From Takakia lepidozioides (Eukaryota; Streptophyta; Takakiopsida; Takakiales; Takakiaceae), in NCBI GenBank assembly GCA_030704615.1, contig CM060731.1, forward strand, positions 93,414,756 through 93,478,755: a stretch of 64,000 nt of DNA. The letters are read 5' to 3'. Under the pieces are notes generated by a model. The model saw only the letters and a list, made by a program, of their open reading frames with translations. It had not been told where the DNA came from and ran no database searches. Below are positions 44,701 through 57,164 of this stretch, one piece after another; position 1 is the first letter of the stretch, and the number at the start of each line of letters is the position of its first letter. The position numbers and the translations under genes were made by a program.

Positions 44701-46703
44701 AATGCGAATCTCTTGACCCTTCAGTGAGTGTTGCTGCTAGTCTGAACACTGCAGCTGGCCTTACCCCCGGCGTCGCAATCATGGTTGCCGAGAACAATGG
44801 GGCTTGACACACAGAGGTGGCTGCCCCCAATAACACACCGGCTGCACTAGCCTTGGTAGCAGGTGTCAGTGTTGCACGTGTAGCTCTCCCCAATGGCATA
44901 GTAACCTCCGCCTCGGTAACAGTCGGGCGAGAACTAGGTGCCATGGATGGCGTCGACACAGTCTCCGCCAATGTGAATGACTGAGGAAGCCTCGCCTGAC
45001 GGCTTGCCTCCCCACGCTGTGGATCCAATTCCACCTCTGCACCTCGTGGCTCAGGAACTCGTGCTGCTCCTCGAGTCACGGCTGCAGCAGACTCCACCTG
45101 CTCTAGTGGTAGTGCTGCTCCGCACATGAATCCCATGCCTCCCATATCTCCTCCCCAGGAGCAGGAGGTGGACCATCCCGCCTGGGGGCCGGTACCGCCT
45201 GAGCTATAGCCATGGCAGCGAGCCTCTGCTCTAGCTGTTGAAGCCGATTGGCCATGCCTTGGTCAACACCCTGACCTCCGCGTCCTTGGCCATGTGGAGC
45301 TTGCCCTTGGCCTGCACCTCGTGCCCGACCACCTCGTCCTCTTTGGGCTGGTCCACCTCGCCCCCGGCCACCATTGTTCCCTTGGAACTGGCCTGGGCGC
45401 AACTCAGGATGCAAGTCATAACACTGGGCATCTCCATGCCCATACTTGCCACAATGCCCACAATGCAACTGTGCAGGCTGTGCTTGTGCCGGCCTTCTGC
45501 CACTCTCTGGGTAATCTCTCTTGACATGGGGTCCTCCACATGTCCAACATATCACCCCTGGTTGCTGTTGGCCTGCAAAAGATGCCACGGGCCTCTGCAC
45601 CTGAGGTCCCCTGTAAGCTCCATGGAACTTGGTTGGGAAACCTTGCCCCCCTGACCACGCTGTTGGGCAGTCGTTTGTGCCTGTGGGCTGACAGCTGTGC
45701 CCCGTGCAGGCATGTCCTTGCCAAATCCAATTGTAACAACTCGCTCCTCTACCATGTTGAGCTCAATCCGCTCAGCCAGCAGAAACACATCTGCTAATGT
45801 GGGTTGGGCTGCTTGTAACAGGGTTGCATCTCGCACCCTTCTCTTGAGCTCCTTGTCCAGAATTCCATACCAAAACTGGATTGCCTGAGCTTCAGTAACC
45901 CCTTGGGTCACACTTATCAAGCGCCTCATACGAGTGTACGCCTCTCGCAGGCTCTCACTGGGTTTGCGCTGGAAGTCTTGCAAACTTCGCAGCTTCTCTG
46001 TCCGTACACCTTGGTAGTTCCTCCGCAACTCCTGGAAGAACTCCACCACCGGGTTGAATCTAGGCACATGTGTTGTAGTCGTGGCAGGAGGAGTAGTTGC
46101 ACCTTTTGAACTGGTACCACCTGCAGAAGTACCAACACTACTTGCTCCACTACTAGTGCTGGAAGTGGGAGCTATTGGTACTAATGCAGCTACTGGTCGC
46201 GTCGTGCCTCGAGTAATGGAGACGTAGTCAGGTGACCAATACATCCTCCACTCCTCAATCTCTGCTTCATGTCCTCGCCTGAACTCGTGGTAATCGTCCA
46301 TAGGCGGGCCTTCCAAATGCTGGAACAGTCTCTTCCACGCCATGAATGGGGTGAATAGCTGTGGATTGCGCATCTGCTGCAAATCACACCAGCTGTCGAA
46401 CTCCTGGATAAAATCATCCAACTCGATTGTGCCCACAGCTCCAGAGTATCTACGAGGCCCCTTGGTAGCTCCATACATCTCCTCCATGTCGTCCCACAAC
46501 AATGGCGAATGAAAGTGCACACCTGTTGATGAAGCCTCCGAGTCTGTGTCTGACTCTACAGTAATTGAGGGTGGCGGTGAAGGTGGTCTGAACCGAATAC
46601 CTCGTCTTGTGAACCCACTCTCACTGTTACTGCCTGTAGCCGTACTCCCCTCAAAACCCTTGGGTAACTCCGTAATGACACTCACAATGTGCACCTCCTC
46701 CAC
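44701..46703 (-). CDS. gypsy copy 3: gag
   Basis: The 383-residue frame from 46703 to 45552 continues after a shift to 45103 and then into a Pro/Ala-rich tail to 44701. It contains the capsid-like retrotransposon gag domain (DDFIQEFDSWCDLQQMRNPQ, FRRGHEAEIEEWRMYW, SLREAYTRMRRLI, FWYGILDKELKRRV) and then two zinc knuckles. The first, CWTCGGPHVKRDY, has lost its last Cys to Tyr. The second, CGHCGKYGHGDAQC, is perfect CCHC. One frameshift near 45570 separates capsid from nucleocapsid. The relic at 1640-2306 is a second copy. Confidence 0.9.
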
Positions 46704-47300
46704 GTGACACTATAAGGCTCTAGTACTAATCTAATAGTGACACGGGTGGGCACCTGTTGCAGTTTAAAGGGTCATATCCCAATGGCTCAGGGCACCTGCA
46801 CCTGCATCCACCGCAAGAACTCCTATGGTTGGCTGGTCATCAACCCAGCCTCACCATAGAAGAAACACTGGTGGTCTTGCTGGTCACTCCAGCCTCACCA
46901 CCGACAGCATACTCTAGGATTGACCGGTGATCAAATCCGGCCTTATCCCTATGAAAGCAAGCGCCCACACAAAACCAACATGGCGCACAGTCAAGCATGC
47001 AGGTGTTGGGGGGGATCCAAACACAAGAAATCAAAACATCAACACCCCCACACCAAAATCCAGCTGCAATGCTGATCCTGCAGAATAGCCCAGCCCAAAA
47101 CCCCGGACTGACTGGCCTCCACCAAGAGAGGCTTTGGCAACTACAAGTACAAGGTAATGAAAATAGTACAGAGATGGAGGGGAAGAATAGAAGCCCGACC
47201 AAGCAAGATCTAATCCTGATCTATGCTATCAACTGCCAGACTTCTCTCAAAGTGCCTCGCTCTGCATGATGGTAAGGTGTAGGAGGTATATCTATGTCCA
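46704..47300 (-). mobile_element. gypsy copy 3 leader; no 5' LTR recognised
   Basis: The part nearest gag (about 46795-46870) matches 2415-2490. Beyond this no LTR like 38699-39228 appears, so the 5' end has been lost or replaced. Confidence 0.45.
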
Positions 47301-47311
47301 GAAACCTGCCA

Positions 47312-47971
47312 CTAACCTTGTCCCAAGCTACAGTAGCTCGCTCTAACCAACCCTCCTCCTCTTTCTGCCAGGTAGAGACAAAGCAATACTCCCCCTATCT
47401 CCCGCTCACTGAACACTAAAGAAAACAAAGGTAGGGTCTGATAGTCTCTTAACTCGAAAGCTTTGAGACGGTTGCGGGTGTCCTCATTGCGAATGACTGC
47501 ATCTCCTTCACGCACAACAAACATGTCATTGCTGATGAACCCCCGCTCGTGATTGCCCTGTGCAGAGCGTATCCGGCTGCAACCGTGTCTGATTGCACAA
47601 ACTTGTGTAGCTCCTGCTCCTCTACTCCAGTACACCACGGCCTTGTGGCTGAACACCTTGGTCCCCGGGGCTGTCTTTGGTTGTGTTCCAAGCCTAGCTT
47701 TCACCCACTTTGGTATTTCACCTACAGCTGCAGAACTGCTGGCTCCAACAGAGTTCTGACTGTCCAAGGCGATATTGAGGCCCTCAATGCCAATTACAGC
47801 AGTCTGTTGTCTACTGCTAATGCCTGACTCCCAGTATGCAATCAACTCGTCCAACTGTTCTCCACTCAAATCAGTCTGAGTTCCTTGGGAAACATAAATC
47901 TTGTCCCCTTGTGTGCACGGGCTAAGAGAAGAGACCTGCCCTTCAATTACGTCCTCATTTCCCCCAGCCAT
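47312..47971 (-). CDS. Unrecognised ORF, 219 aa
   Basis: An intact frame starting MAGGNEDVIEGQ with hydrophilic, mixed composition. No motif, zinc cluster or membrane segment is seen except a weak hydrophobic stretch near the C-terminus (GGVLLCLYLAE). It lies upstream of gag on the same strand, between the gypsy leader and a transposon fragment. It may be part of another retroelement or a gene piece. I do not assign a function. Confidence 0.4.
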   Translation of the reverse strand: MAGGNEDVIEGQVSSLSPCTQGDKIYVSQGTQTDLSGEQLDELIAYWESGISSRQQTAVIGIEGLNIALDSQNSVGASSSAAVGEIPKWVKARLGTQPKTAPGTKVFSHKAVVYWSRGAGATQVCAIRHGCSRIRSAQGNHERGFISNDMFVVREGDAVIRNEDTRNRLKAFELRDYQTLPLFSLVFSEREIGGVLLCLYLAERGGGLVRASYCSLGQG

Positions 47972-48167
47972 ACAAGGAGTACATCCACAGATTTGTCTCT
48001 CATATAGACCAGCACTGGTTCTAGAAACAGAATTGTGGATCTTTCATGGCACACTCACACTCTAAAAATTCCATAGATTTTTAGCAGAGTCCTAAAAACA
48101 AAAACCAAGTCTAGATTGGTAGATTTCCCCTTTCTGCAGCTATCCCCTCAAAAACTGGGTCAAACAG

Positions 48168-49584
48168 AAATGTGTCTCGACTCCGACACCGACATGCCCA
48201 CGACAAACATGGCCGAATCAGTGCACTCTTCTTGGCGTGCCTCCTCTGCGGCGCATCTGGTGGACATTCTCACTGCCACAACGGAGGACATTGTGAGGTC
48301 AATTATGCAGCAATGCAGGTACAACGAGTTCTTGAAAGGGAAACAGTGGGGCTTGGGGCCGGACAGGCAGGAAATGCTGATGCGGACTGCCTCCAGATCG
48401 AAGAATCCTCGGAAGTGGGCGGCGGCCTTGCGAGAGGGCCTTCGGGACACACCATTGCTGCGAAGAGGCCAACATTTGGAAGGAGATGTTCATACCCGTC
48501 CAGTGAGACGAAGACTTGACGAGGCACCTGGCGGAGAAGAGGATTCATGGCGAGCTGACAAGAATATTCGCACGCTCCCTCGTGGTCCGGTGATGTTGTC
48601 CGAGGAGGTCTCGTCGAGCACCGGAAGTCCTGCACGTTCAAGATCGCCATCTCCTTTGAGCACAGGGCGCGTGCCCCGGCAACATAACGAGCCATCTGTA
48701 GTAAAGCAATACAACATTCCCATTGTGGAGACAAGAGTGTCGGAGTCACAGTGGAGAATTGCGAGGACATTGCCGGCATTTCGAGGGAAGTGTTGCGCCA
48801 TCCGGGTGGATACGAGAGCACGCTGTGGTGAGATGATTCGGAGGAACCCACACGGTGCTGTACCTGCACCTTGTTTCAGCGGCAGATTTTTGACTCCCAC
48901 ATTTGCTCACGCCACAACGCAGACATTTTGGTTCTGTAGGCACGACATAATGACCTGTGTATTTGGCAAGCCCAAGTACGGGATTCAGGGAATGCCGGAG
49001 CCTCCGGGCGTCTGGCCTGTTGCACCGGGTTGCAACCTCTCTTAGAATGAGGCGGATGCTCTATCTGCAGCAGGATTTCGAATGGTGCAACGCACAGACA
49101 TCCCGGCCCACGCATTTCCGGTTCCTCAGACCCAGCCATTGCAGACTGCTCGGTCCAGTAGAGACGGATTGGACAATTCTGCACATCCCACAATGCGATT
49201 CGGAAGAGTGAAGAGACGACACCCTCCCAACAAGTTGAATGAGACTCGGATTGCCAATGCTCTTGGGATGGCTTGCACTATTCAGAGCTCCGTGGACGTA
49301 CCCCACCCGGCCTTGGGCGTGTGTATCGGATGGCAACGGCCGGCTCGGCTGTACGCGACGATGTATACACAATTACGATTGGAGTGGAGCCGACTTGCAA
49401 CTGTACGGACTTCTCGTTGATGGAAGCAAAGAAGGGTTCGAAGTATTATCCGTGCAAGCATCTGTATTACATTTACCTGAAGAGGTTGAGGATGAACGTG
49501 ACTATTGATGACTTTATTCATGCACCGGCGTTGAGCGTGAACGAGCTGCACAAACTCCTCCTTAGGGATTCCAGAAATCATTGA
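48168..49584 (+). pseudogene. MULE-like transposase C-terminal region with SWIM finger (truncated copy)
   Basis: Homology to the full copy starts at DSDTDMPTTNMAESVHSSW, the region expected to carry the third acidic catalytic residue of MULE transposases (NMAES). It continues through a basic linker and FWFCRHD...CVFGKPKYGIQ. It ends in the SWIM zinc finger CNCTDFS...CKHLYYIYLKRL (CxC..CxH), thought to bind DNA. One TAG at 49045 (NLS*NEADAL) and a frame change near 49080 break it. The catalytic N-terminal half is absent. Confidence 0.85.
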
Positions 49585-49742
49585 TGGGGCAAACGGAATC
49601 CTCCATATGGATATTTTCAATGCATTTTGCTGTATCAGACTTTTTTTTTTGCAGTGTAATGAAATGCACCCAAAACTCCTGGAATGAGGCAATATTCCAT
49701 TCAAACTGAGATCCAACAGAAGCAGTTGTGGGGCCATTTCTG

Positions 49743-50100
49743 GAAAAATGGCGCCGAATTTCTCTTTTTGGGGCCGAAAACTCGCTAAGTCCCAACATGC
49801 ACTGGTACCTGTGTTTGGGAAAATGGCGCCGAATTTCTCTTTTTGGGGCCGAAAACTGGCTAAGTCCCAACATGCACTGGTACCTGTGTCTGGAAAAATG
49901 GCGCCGAATTTCTCTTTTTTGGGCCGAAAACTGGCTAAGTCCCAACATGCACTGGAAAAATGGCGCCGAATTACCTGTCATGAGGGGACCTATAGCCGTG
50001 GAATTCGGCACCATTTTTCGCCAGAGAGACCTATTGCCGCGAAATACGTCGCCGTTTTTTCAGGTTACGGACCCTATTACCGCGAAATTCGGCGCCATAT
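49743..50100. repeat. Subterminal palindromes, AAATGGCGCCGAATTT type, in 65-bp tandem units
   Basis: Three 65-bp units (about 49746, 49820 and 49895) each contain AAATGGCGCCGAATTTC followed by TTGGGGCCGAAAACT and CTAAGTCCCAACATGCACTG. Four looser inverted forms follow up to 50095. The word resembles the AAATGCGG-CCGCATTT palindromes of the neighbour element but with core GGCGCC. Confidence 0.9.
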
Positions 50101-50370
50101 TTGCACATGTCGCTGGGAATTGGCATGAGCGGAAGACGAAATTTCATGAGCACAACTGTCAAAAGTGCAATTTTTCCTTCAAGGGGCCGAATAATATATT
50201 TGTTTTTCCTGACACATTGCATTAAATTATTATTTTTTATTATTTTTTATTTTCGAAATTTGTACTTCTGCTCATGAAAACCGATTGTGTTACTACTCTG
50301 CTCATGCCGCTCATGCCGCTCATGCCGCTCATGCTCATGAAATAGCAAACCTCCTAAATCAGCAAAACAA

Positions 50371-50430
50371 GGGGGATGCTATTTCATGAGCCATGAGCCA
50401 TGAGCGGCATGAGCCATGAGCAGAGTCGTA
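50371..50430. repeat. Left inverted terminus and CATGAGC repeats
   Basis: The terminus is followed by four repeats of CATGAGC with variable GG or C spacers, mirrored at 63140-63187 and at 8255-8280. Confidence 0.85.
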
Positions 50431-50833
50431 AGTGTCCAAAAAAACATGAGCAGGACTATTTTCCGGAAATGCGTGTCCGCGGGGATAGGGTTCAGGGTGT
50501 CACGGTCATAGGGGGAGAAGGACCTCCCGATGAAGGAGGTTCGGCAATGTTTTTTAGAATTACATATTGAAAGGCAATGTTTCGCGAATGGTAGGGTGGT
50601 ACTGCTCTGTACAATGGGAGCCCATTTCAGCCTACCAGCCACTTGCAAAATCCACTCACACTCCCAATCCCAAACGAAATGAGGAATGATGCATTTTGGG
50701 AACGATGGATACAGAATAGAACAAAAAGAGGGCACAATGAGGTTTTTATTGATCCACATGAATTGCATTTGAAGCACGTCTACTGTGCTGATTTTGCAAA
50801 CAAATCTGTAGCCCTGTGCCTTCTGAATACAAG

Positions 50834-51570
50834 TCACGTTGTCAATGGGACTTCGACTGCTCTGAAAACTAGCTCATGAGTCATCGGGCTCCTCCAGGTA
50901 AATTGGATTGCAGCCGTTGTACCGCCCCTGTTGATGTTCACCACAATGTCGTGCCCTTCAATGATACCACCATCGAATATGGAAAGCTTCACGTTTTTGT
51001 CGTCCACACCAATGCGAATGTCCCCATATAATAGAGAAGAGGAGCGCACTCCTTCAGGAGTATACGTCTCTCCGATGGACTCCATCCACGTCCACTGGCA
51101 GCAGTTCCACCGCAACAGCATAGTAGTGCGCATTCTTCTGTATAGGTGGCCGTCGTAGCTGGGAAAATCGGAATCAAGGATGCGCAGGAGCCACGGACTC
51201 CTCAGACCAAGATCGTCACCCCGCTCGAAGGCGTAGTGGCGTGGGATATACTCAAAAGCGGACAATGTTCCCACATTCGAACCAGTATCTTCTGTGTAAA
51301 CTGTGTATCAGATAACGATGTCTCCCGATGTGGCCGAATACATTGCATAATCAAAGCCTCCATAAGCACAAACGTCCCGGTTCCGGAAGCACAACATCCT
51401 TGCAAAGGAGGTCCTGAGGACGTCTTTGATGCCGATGACAATGACCTTGCGGACAGCAACGAAGCCCTTTGATTTTCAAAATGATGAGAAGCGGAAGAGC
51501 AGTGCGGGCTCCAATAATGGAGCATCTGGGTCCCACGTACCCACCAATCAACGTGTAACGTGTTCATCAT
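50834..51570 (-). pseudogene. Transposon gene B, second copy
   Basis: The frame is open from 51274 to 50834 (146 residues: HYAFERGDDLGLRSPW, RWNCCQWTWM, LYGDIRIGVDD, FDGGIIEGHDIVV, TTAAIQFTWRSP). It therefore preserves the region frameshifted in the copy at 7160-7844. Upstream, the same TGA interrupts SGDIVI*YTVYTED as in the other copy. The protein is unknown and paralogous to gene A. It reads towards the left terminus and is divergent from gene A with about 380 bp between them. Confidence 0.65.
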
Positions 51571-51953
51571 GCCAGCGGTGGATGAACTGATACCTCTTTC
51601 TCATCCACGGGGTATAGTTTGAAATCTGCAACCGAAGTCCATCCCCCGGATGGAAATTCGGCGCTGCATTTACATCGAAGGGGGGATGGACTTCGTCGTC
51701 TCGAGTGGCTATAGGCCCACCTGGCACTTACTGCCCATAGTTTGCATGGCACAGAAGGAAACTGAAACGGCTACATTCATGGAGCAGCCAATCTTCATCC
51801 ATGCAGGTTCCTGTAGGCGGGAAATTTAAATGTGCCCTGGAGTGTTAGTGAGGAATTGCAGCGTTTGCTTCAACTTCTTCCAGCCACCGCGCTGTTGCCT
51901 CATCCATCCGGGAGCTGCTGTCATTGAGCGTACTCCGGTAATCTTTTGCAAGG

Positions 51954-52532
51954 ATGCCGTGCCGCCGCAATCCTGCTGACTGCCCCTATCATGGCCACGA
52001 TTATGCTATGTTCAAACCAGAATCAGGAGACATCATTGTCTGGCTCTCTGTTTTCACAGACGCTTCTAGAATCAAGCGGGAGTCTTTGCGCGCAATGGAG
52101 TATTTGGAGGGCTATTACCGCTTTGAGCGAGGTGAGGGCGAGGGTCAATGCGGTCCGTGGGTCCTGAAAATTGTTGACCTCGATATACCAAGCTCGAATG
52201 GGATGCCGGGCAGATCACGCACGGTCTCGCTTTGGCCTTGGAACTCCTGCCAGTGGACCAGGGAGGACGGCACCGGGGAAAACTATATTCGTGGAGTTCA
52301 ATCCGCTCTTCCACTGTATGGAGACATTCGGCTGAGTTGCAAAGACGAATCGCACGGGCACATGAGGCCCACAATCACCTTGTCAATGTATGGTGGTGGT
52401 ATCATTGATGGGCATGACATTGTCGTCAGCTCCACCAAGGGCACCTGAACGACCGCATTGTAGTTTACCTGGAGGTGCCGGTTCAGTACTGAGCTTGTTT
52501 TGAGGGCTATCGAAGTTCCGTTGACTTGGTGA
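51954..52532 (+). pseudogene. Transposon gene A, second copy (two stops)
   Basis: Starts MPCRRNPADCPYHGHD and follows the intact copy at 5596-6279 closely. The 3' part reads SSTKGT*TTAL*FTWRC: TGA, and TAG where the other copy has CAG. Otherwise the blocks SGDIIVWLSVFTD, YYRFERGEGEG, LYGDIRLSC and GHDIVVSS are kept. Confidence 0.8.
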
Positions 52533-52807
52533 CGCCCATGTAGAAGGCGGAAGGGCTTAGATTTGTCTGGAGTTGCTAAATGTGAGACACTGTGTTCGAT
52601 CAATAAAACAACCCATCGTACCTCACTTCTGTGTGCTGTGTTTCATTGTGTTCAAGAAATGATGTGTTTGGCCCACTGTTTACAATTTGTGGTCTCATTT
52701 GTACAATGTGTCTGTCCACATGAATATACCAGAGTCAGCGATATCAGAGTCTTGAGGTGAAGGAAATCCATGTATGAGTAAAAGGAAACATGTACATGCT
52801 CAAGCTC

Positions 52808-53612
52808 GGAAATGCGGCACCGCATTTCATTTTTCTCCATGGAGCGATTTCTGGCAGCTCCCTTTCCTCCATTGTGGTCGTAACGGAAATGTTGTACCGC
52901 ATTTCATTTCTTGACATGGCATTACCATACTTCGAATTGGAAATGCGGCTCCGCATTCCCATATTGGACCTTGAATTGTCCAAGCATGTTCAATCGCCAA
53001 TGCATGTCTATGTCCGTTCTGGAAATGCGGCACCGCATTTCCACGTCCGTCATCAAATTTTCTTATTGGACAATGGAATGCGGTGTCGCATTTCCGTCGA
53101 CGGGTCTGGAATTGGACAATCAACGATGTCTGTTTTGGAAATGCGGCACCGCATTTCCATGTCCGTCATCAAAATTTCGTATTGGACAATGGAATGCGGT
53201 GCCACATTTCCGTCCAAGGGTCTGAAATTGGACAAACAACGATGTCCGTTCTGGAAATGCGGTGCCGCATTTCCATGTACGTCATCGAAATTTCTTATTG
53301 GACAATGGAATGCGGTGTCACATTCCCGTCCAGCATCATGGAATGCGGAGCCGCATTTCCGTCGATGGGTCTGGAGTTGGAAAAACGTCCATCTCCAAAA
53401 TGGAAATGCGGCACCGCATTTCCATTTCCGCCATGTAAATAACGTGTTCAACCTCCGCATGCGGGGTGACATTTCCATTTCCCTAAAACTGTCGTGTTCA
53501 AAACGGAAATGCGGCACCGCATTTCCGTTCGGCCGAACAGTTTTTGATGTCCAAACCAGGAAACAAAAAATTGTTCTTGCCCTGGTTTTGGAAATGCGGT
53601 GCCGCATTTCCG
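52808..53612. repeat. Palindrome array I (full element)
   Basis: About 14 palindromes of the AAATGCGGCACCGCATTT type start near 52808, 52882, 52939, 53021, 53073, 53136, 53189, 53251, 53308, 53340, 53402, 53455, 53504 and 53591. Spacing alternates about 52 and 63 bases. The array is syntenic and inverted relative to 4457-5318, but individual units differ in their central bases and decay. Confidence 0.95.
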
Positions 53613-53744
53613 ATTTTTGGAGGGACGTGGTTTGGACGATGGTGTCGTTGAGAAGCACATGGGAGAGGGGACATGAAGGACGGTGAGAATTTCCTTTATA
53701 TACTCTGGAAGAGAATTTAAATGTACAGAGAGTTAATTAAAATT

Positions 53745-56700
53745 CTACCAATCTTGAAAATCATCACTACCGTCGTCTTGTCCTTGACTGTCATGCTCCC
53801 TTGCCACCCCATCATTGTCTTTCTCATGTCCAGCGGACTGCTCGTTGGCCAGGCTTTCAAAAATTCCATCTTCCCCTTGCGGAACCGACCATCTCACCTT
53901 CGTTGGGTCATCGTCCTCCCTGTCTGCATCGCTCTCTTCCGCTGAATCACATATGAACTTTTGCACCCGTGTACCTGTCTCAGCTGCTGCCAACTCTTTC
54001 CTTATCCTTCTGTCCTCCTTAGCCCTCTCCAAAATCTGCTCTACTTTACTGGGATTCTCACATCGTATAATCATTGTATTTGCGAGTTTAGCTGCATAAC
54101 TAGGAAGGGAGTAGTCCTTCACCGGGCTCTTCATGAAGTCGGCCCTCGCAAAGAACGGGACATTCATCCTTGCAAGAAGTGTAGGCCCTACATGTTTCGA
54201 CCCGGATCCTGGAATCCTGCACATAACATTCACCCACGAGACCAATGAGAACCACAGTCCACAAATGCGTTTAACAAAAAATCACCCAGAAGGCTTTGCA
54301 AACTTACAATGTTTGTACTCACTCGTATTCCGGGTTCTCCTCGGCATCAATGTCCACTGTCTCTTCCTCCGAGTCCGAGGAATCCGAGGAATCCTTGGCT
54401 TTGATGGGAGCTTTCACATTCCATTGAAGCCCTTCCAGATGGGATCCCCAGACGGATGTGTCCTCCTCGTAGGCAAAGAGGTGCCGGTCGGAAAATCGCC
54501 CAGCCCACATTGAGGCACATGTTACAATGCCATCCACTCATTCGAAAATGGCCCTTCACACATGGCGAATTTGAATAGAATGAGAATTCACAGAACAGCA
54601 TAGTACAAGAATCTGCATACCTACTCCACAGATGAGGTCCAGCACTCTGCCCTCCAGGTCCGTGCATGCCTCCATAATTGTCTGGATGAAGGCAGGGCTC
54701 CGAGTCCGTGAATACCGCAGGGGTTCCGTTGAAGTGAGACTATGGGGGAGGAGTTCCGTGGGAACGTTGTTGAACAGGACGTCGTAATCGATGGGGTCGC
54801 AGTTCGGGTCAACCAACAATCCCTCCTTCCGAAAAGCAAAGGTCGAGTTCTCCTTCACAAAGCAGTATGCATCGAACTGCTTTGTCTGCATACACAGTGG
54901 GGAACGATTAGAAATCCAATGCGGCACCACATTTCAAAACAGGTTACAAAATGAAAGGACGATTGCTAATGTCCTAATTACCTTCTTCCCTTCCGACCGA
55001 AGGCCCAATGTGTTGATGCACGTCCACTTCTTCTTCAGAATTGGGACGGCGCTCTTGCGGGTCCACTTCGCAATTCTTGTCTCCGTGTTTTTGCCTCTGC
55101 TCGCCAGGACAACCACACAGCCTCTGTCGTCCAACACCATGCGGGCGAGCCCGAATCCTTTCTTCCAAAAGTCCTTGGAGTACCTGTTCCAAGATGGCAA
55201 ACCTTGCAGTCCTTCCACAGGCTCTCCGTCCGGAATATCCAAGATGATCATATCGCAAGACCACTCGGTGGCTTTTTCGCCCCTCCTGCAATCCTTCCCT
55301 GCACACACCTTCTCAAAGAAGGAGACCATCTTCAGAATCCCAGGGGTGTCGGAAGGCTCTGCTTCAGCCGCCTTCTTTAGTGCTCTGCCCTTCAGACCCT
55401 CCATGGTCTTGATGTATGCCAACTTGGCTGCCCGTCCGTCCAAAGCCGCCAAGAAACTCTCATTGACACACTGAACTACTGTTTCTGGCTCCACTTTCGG
55501 CCTCTTCATTTCCACCGGCTCGAAAGGGTGCCCCCCCAGGGGGGTGAAGAGTGCCTTCTTAGCTGAGCTTGTTCTTGTCCCTCTCATGACAACGGTGGGC
55601 ACAGGGGATTTCGGCTGCATTTCGGGGGGTGGGCTGGTTGCAAAGTCTCCATCGTCGTCCTCTTTGTCACCCTCTTCCTGCTCTTTCTGTTTCTGCTTCT
55701 TCGTCTTCTTGGGTGTCACAACTGCTGCTCCTTGCTGGCGAGTCCTCTTCTTCGACCCCTTCTGTTGAGCCTGCACAGCTGCATCCACCGTTTTTTGTGC
55801 CATCTCAGCTGCCTTTCTGGATTGTTCCAGAGCAGTAGCGTCCAGGCTTAGCAGGGACACGTCTTTCCTTTCTCTTCTCCTCCGCTTTTGTGTGCAGATC
55901 TTTCTCCGATTCGTCAACAAGTCCGCCAGACATGTCCAGGTACCACGGGCATCCAACGAGATGCGCGGCATGCCATTGTTTATGCATCTCTGGTAGGTAG
56001 ACACAGCTTGGTCCTGGCACGGTCCAAGCCATGAAAAACGGGGGATGAAGTCCTTTCCAAGAGCCAGATCTGCAATGGCCACCAGCTTCACAAGCTTTGA
56101 CTTGTATTTGGTTCTGGACTTCACCCCGGCTTCCTTCAAGTGCTCGGTCAATGACTGCAATGTTTTTGTCTGCCCCTCACTTTCCATGAAGAAGCGTTTG
56201 GCATGGGCCAAATCCAGCTTGATGTTTGACTGCCAAGAAAAACATGTAGAAGCATTACATAGGATCCATGTGGAAAGATGACTAGAAATTGGGGAAGGAT
56301 GAGCAGAGGAAAATGGGAGGACAACTTACTTCGTATATCACCTCCACCATTCCATCCATAGTGAGGCGATACCATGTCCGGTCTGTTTTTGCCAGGGCTT
56401 TTTGATTGAGCTCGGGCTCCAACATTTCGGCGAACATGTGCGGGTTAGTGAGACCAGTTTTCCTCACCCTGTACAGCATATGTGCCATGTGGGTATGCAC
56501 GTAAGCATTTTCAGTGACCCTGCAAGGCACACTCTCTAGTTCAGTCCAATGAAGCACGGAAACAAAACTGATTGGAAACCGAAATGCAGCACCGTATTTC
56601 GGATGTGCTTGGGAGGGTATGAGAATCTTACGAGTTGAGGTCCGCCATGGCATTCTTGAGCAGGGAGGAGTCTGCCGCCTTCACCTTGAGGATGACACAC

Positions 56701-57164
56701 TCCACCATGTAATGCCAGCCAATATGCTTGGAATGGTTCTGCTTGATGTACTCCCACCAGGCAAAAAGTCGGTGATTCCCGTCCCACACAAAAAACATTT
56801 TGCCCGACATATGGCCGAAGTCCGGATCACCCTTCAGCATTGTCTCAAATTCGTCGTTGCGAGTGTGCCAGTGGGTATCCCATGCTGACAATTCATCCGC
56901 AGTGGGTCCACGAGTTTCGCCGTCCTCATTCTCAATGGAAACGTAGAAGGCTGGCGAACCTAGGCGGTACCCTTCTCGAAATGCGAACTTGAGCTTATCC
57001 ACATCTCTTGGAAGAGCCTGCCTGACGATGTGAAGGGAGACCATGCGACAGAGTGGAATTCAAAGAGTCCGCTGGAATACCCTGCTGCCCAGAACTCTGC
57101 CGATGCTACTGTGTGTCTCCTCCAACATTGTATCCGCTGCACTTTGGAATTCCTCCGAAGACAT
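53745..57164 (-). pseudogene. ParB-like domain fused to a beta-class DNA amino-methyltransferase (multi-exon, one early stop)
   Basis: Reading down the minus strand: an acidic N-terminus (first Met 57164, though upstream frame continues); a ParB/sulfiredoxin-type block FVWDGNHRLFAWWEYIKQ (about 56800-56740); a helical exon 56540-56330; a long exon 56229-54982 with a basic KKTKKQKQ stretch and the motif IV position IILDIPDGEP, then RMVLDDRGCVVVLAS; exon 54885-54621 with RSPAFIQTIMEACTD and RVLDLICGVG; exon about 54530 onward with ASMWAGRFSDRHLFAYEED; and a last exon to 53745. Motif IV before motif I is the beta-class order of N6-adenine/N4-cytosine methyltransferases. DIPD replaces DPPY, so activity is uncertain. 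A TGA at about 57062 interrupts the frame where CGA is likely. Confidence 0.7.

Larger units (their letters stand above)
48168..50354 (+). mobile_element. 3' part of a second SWIM/MULE transposon
   Basis: This is a 5'-truncated relative of 60874-63209. It holds the transposase C-terminal region (48168-49584), a palindrome block (49743-50100), CATGCCGCT repeats and the terminus 50333-50354. Only 16 bases (50355-50370) separate its end from the start of the full element at 50371. Confidence 0.85.
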
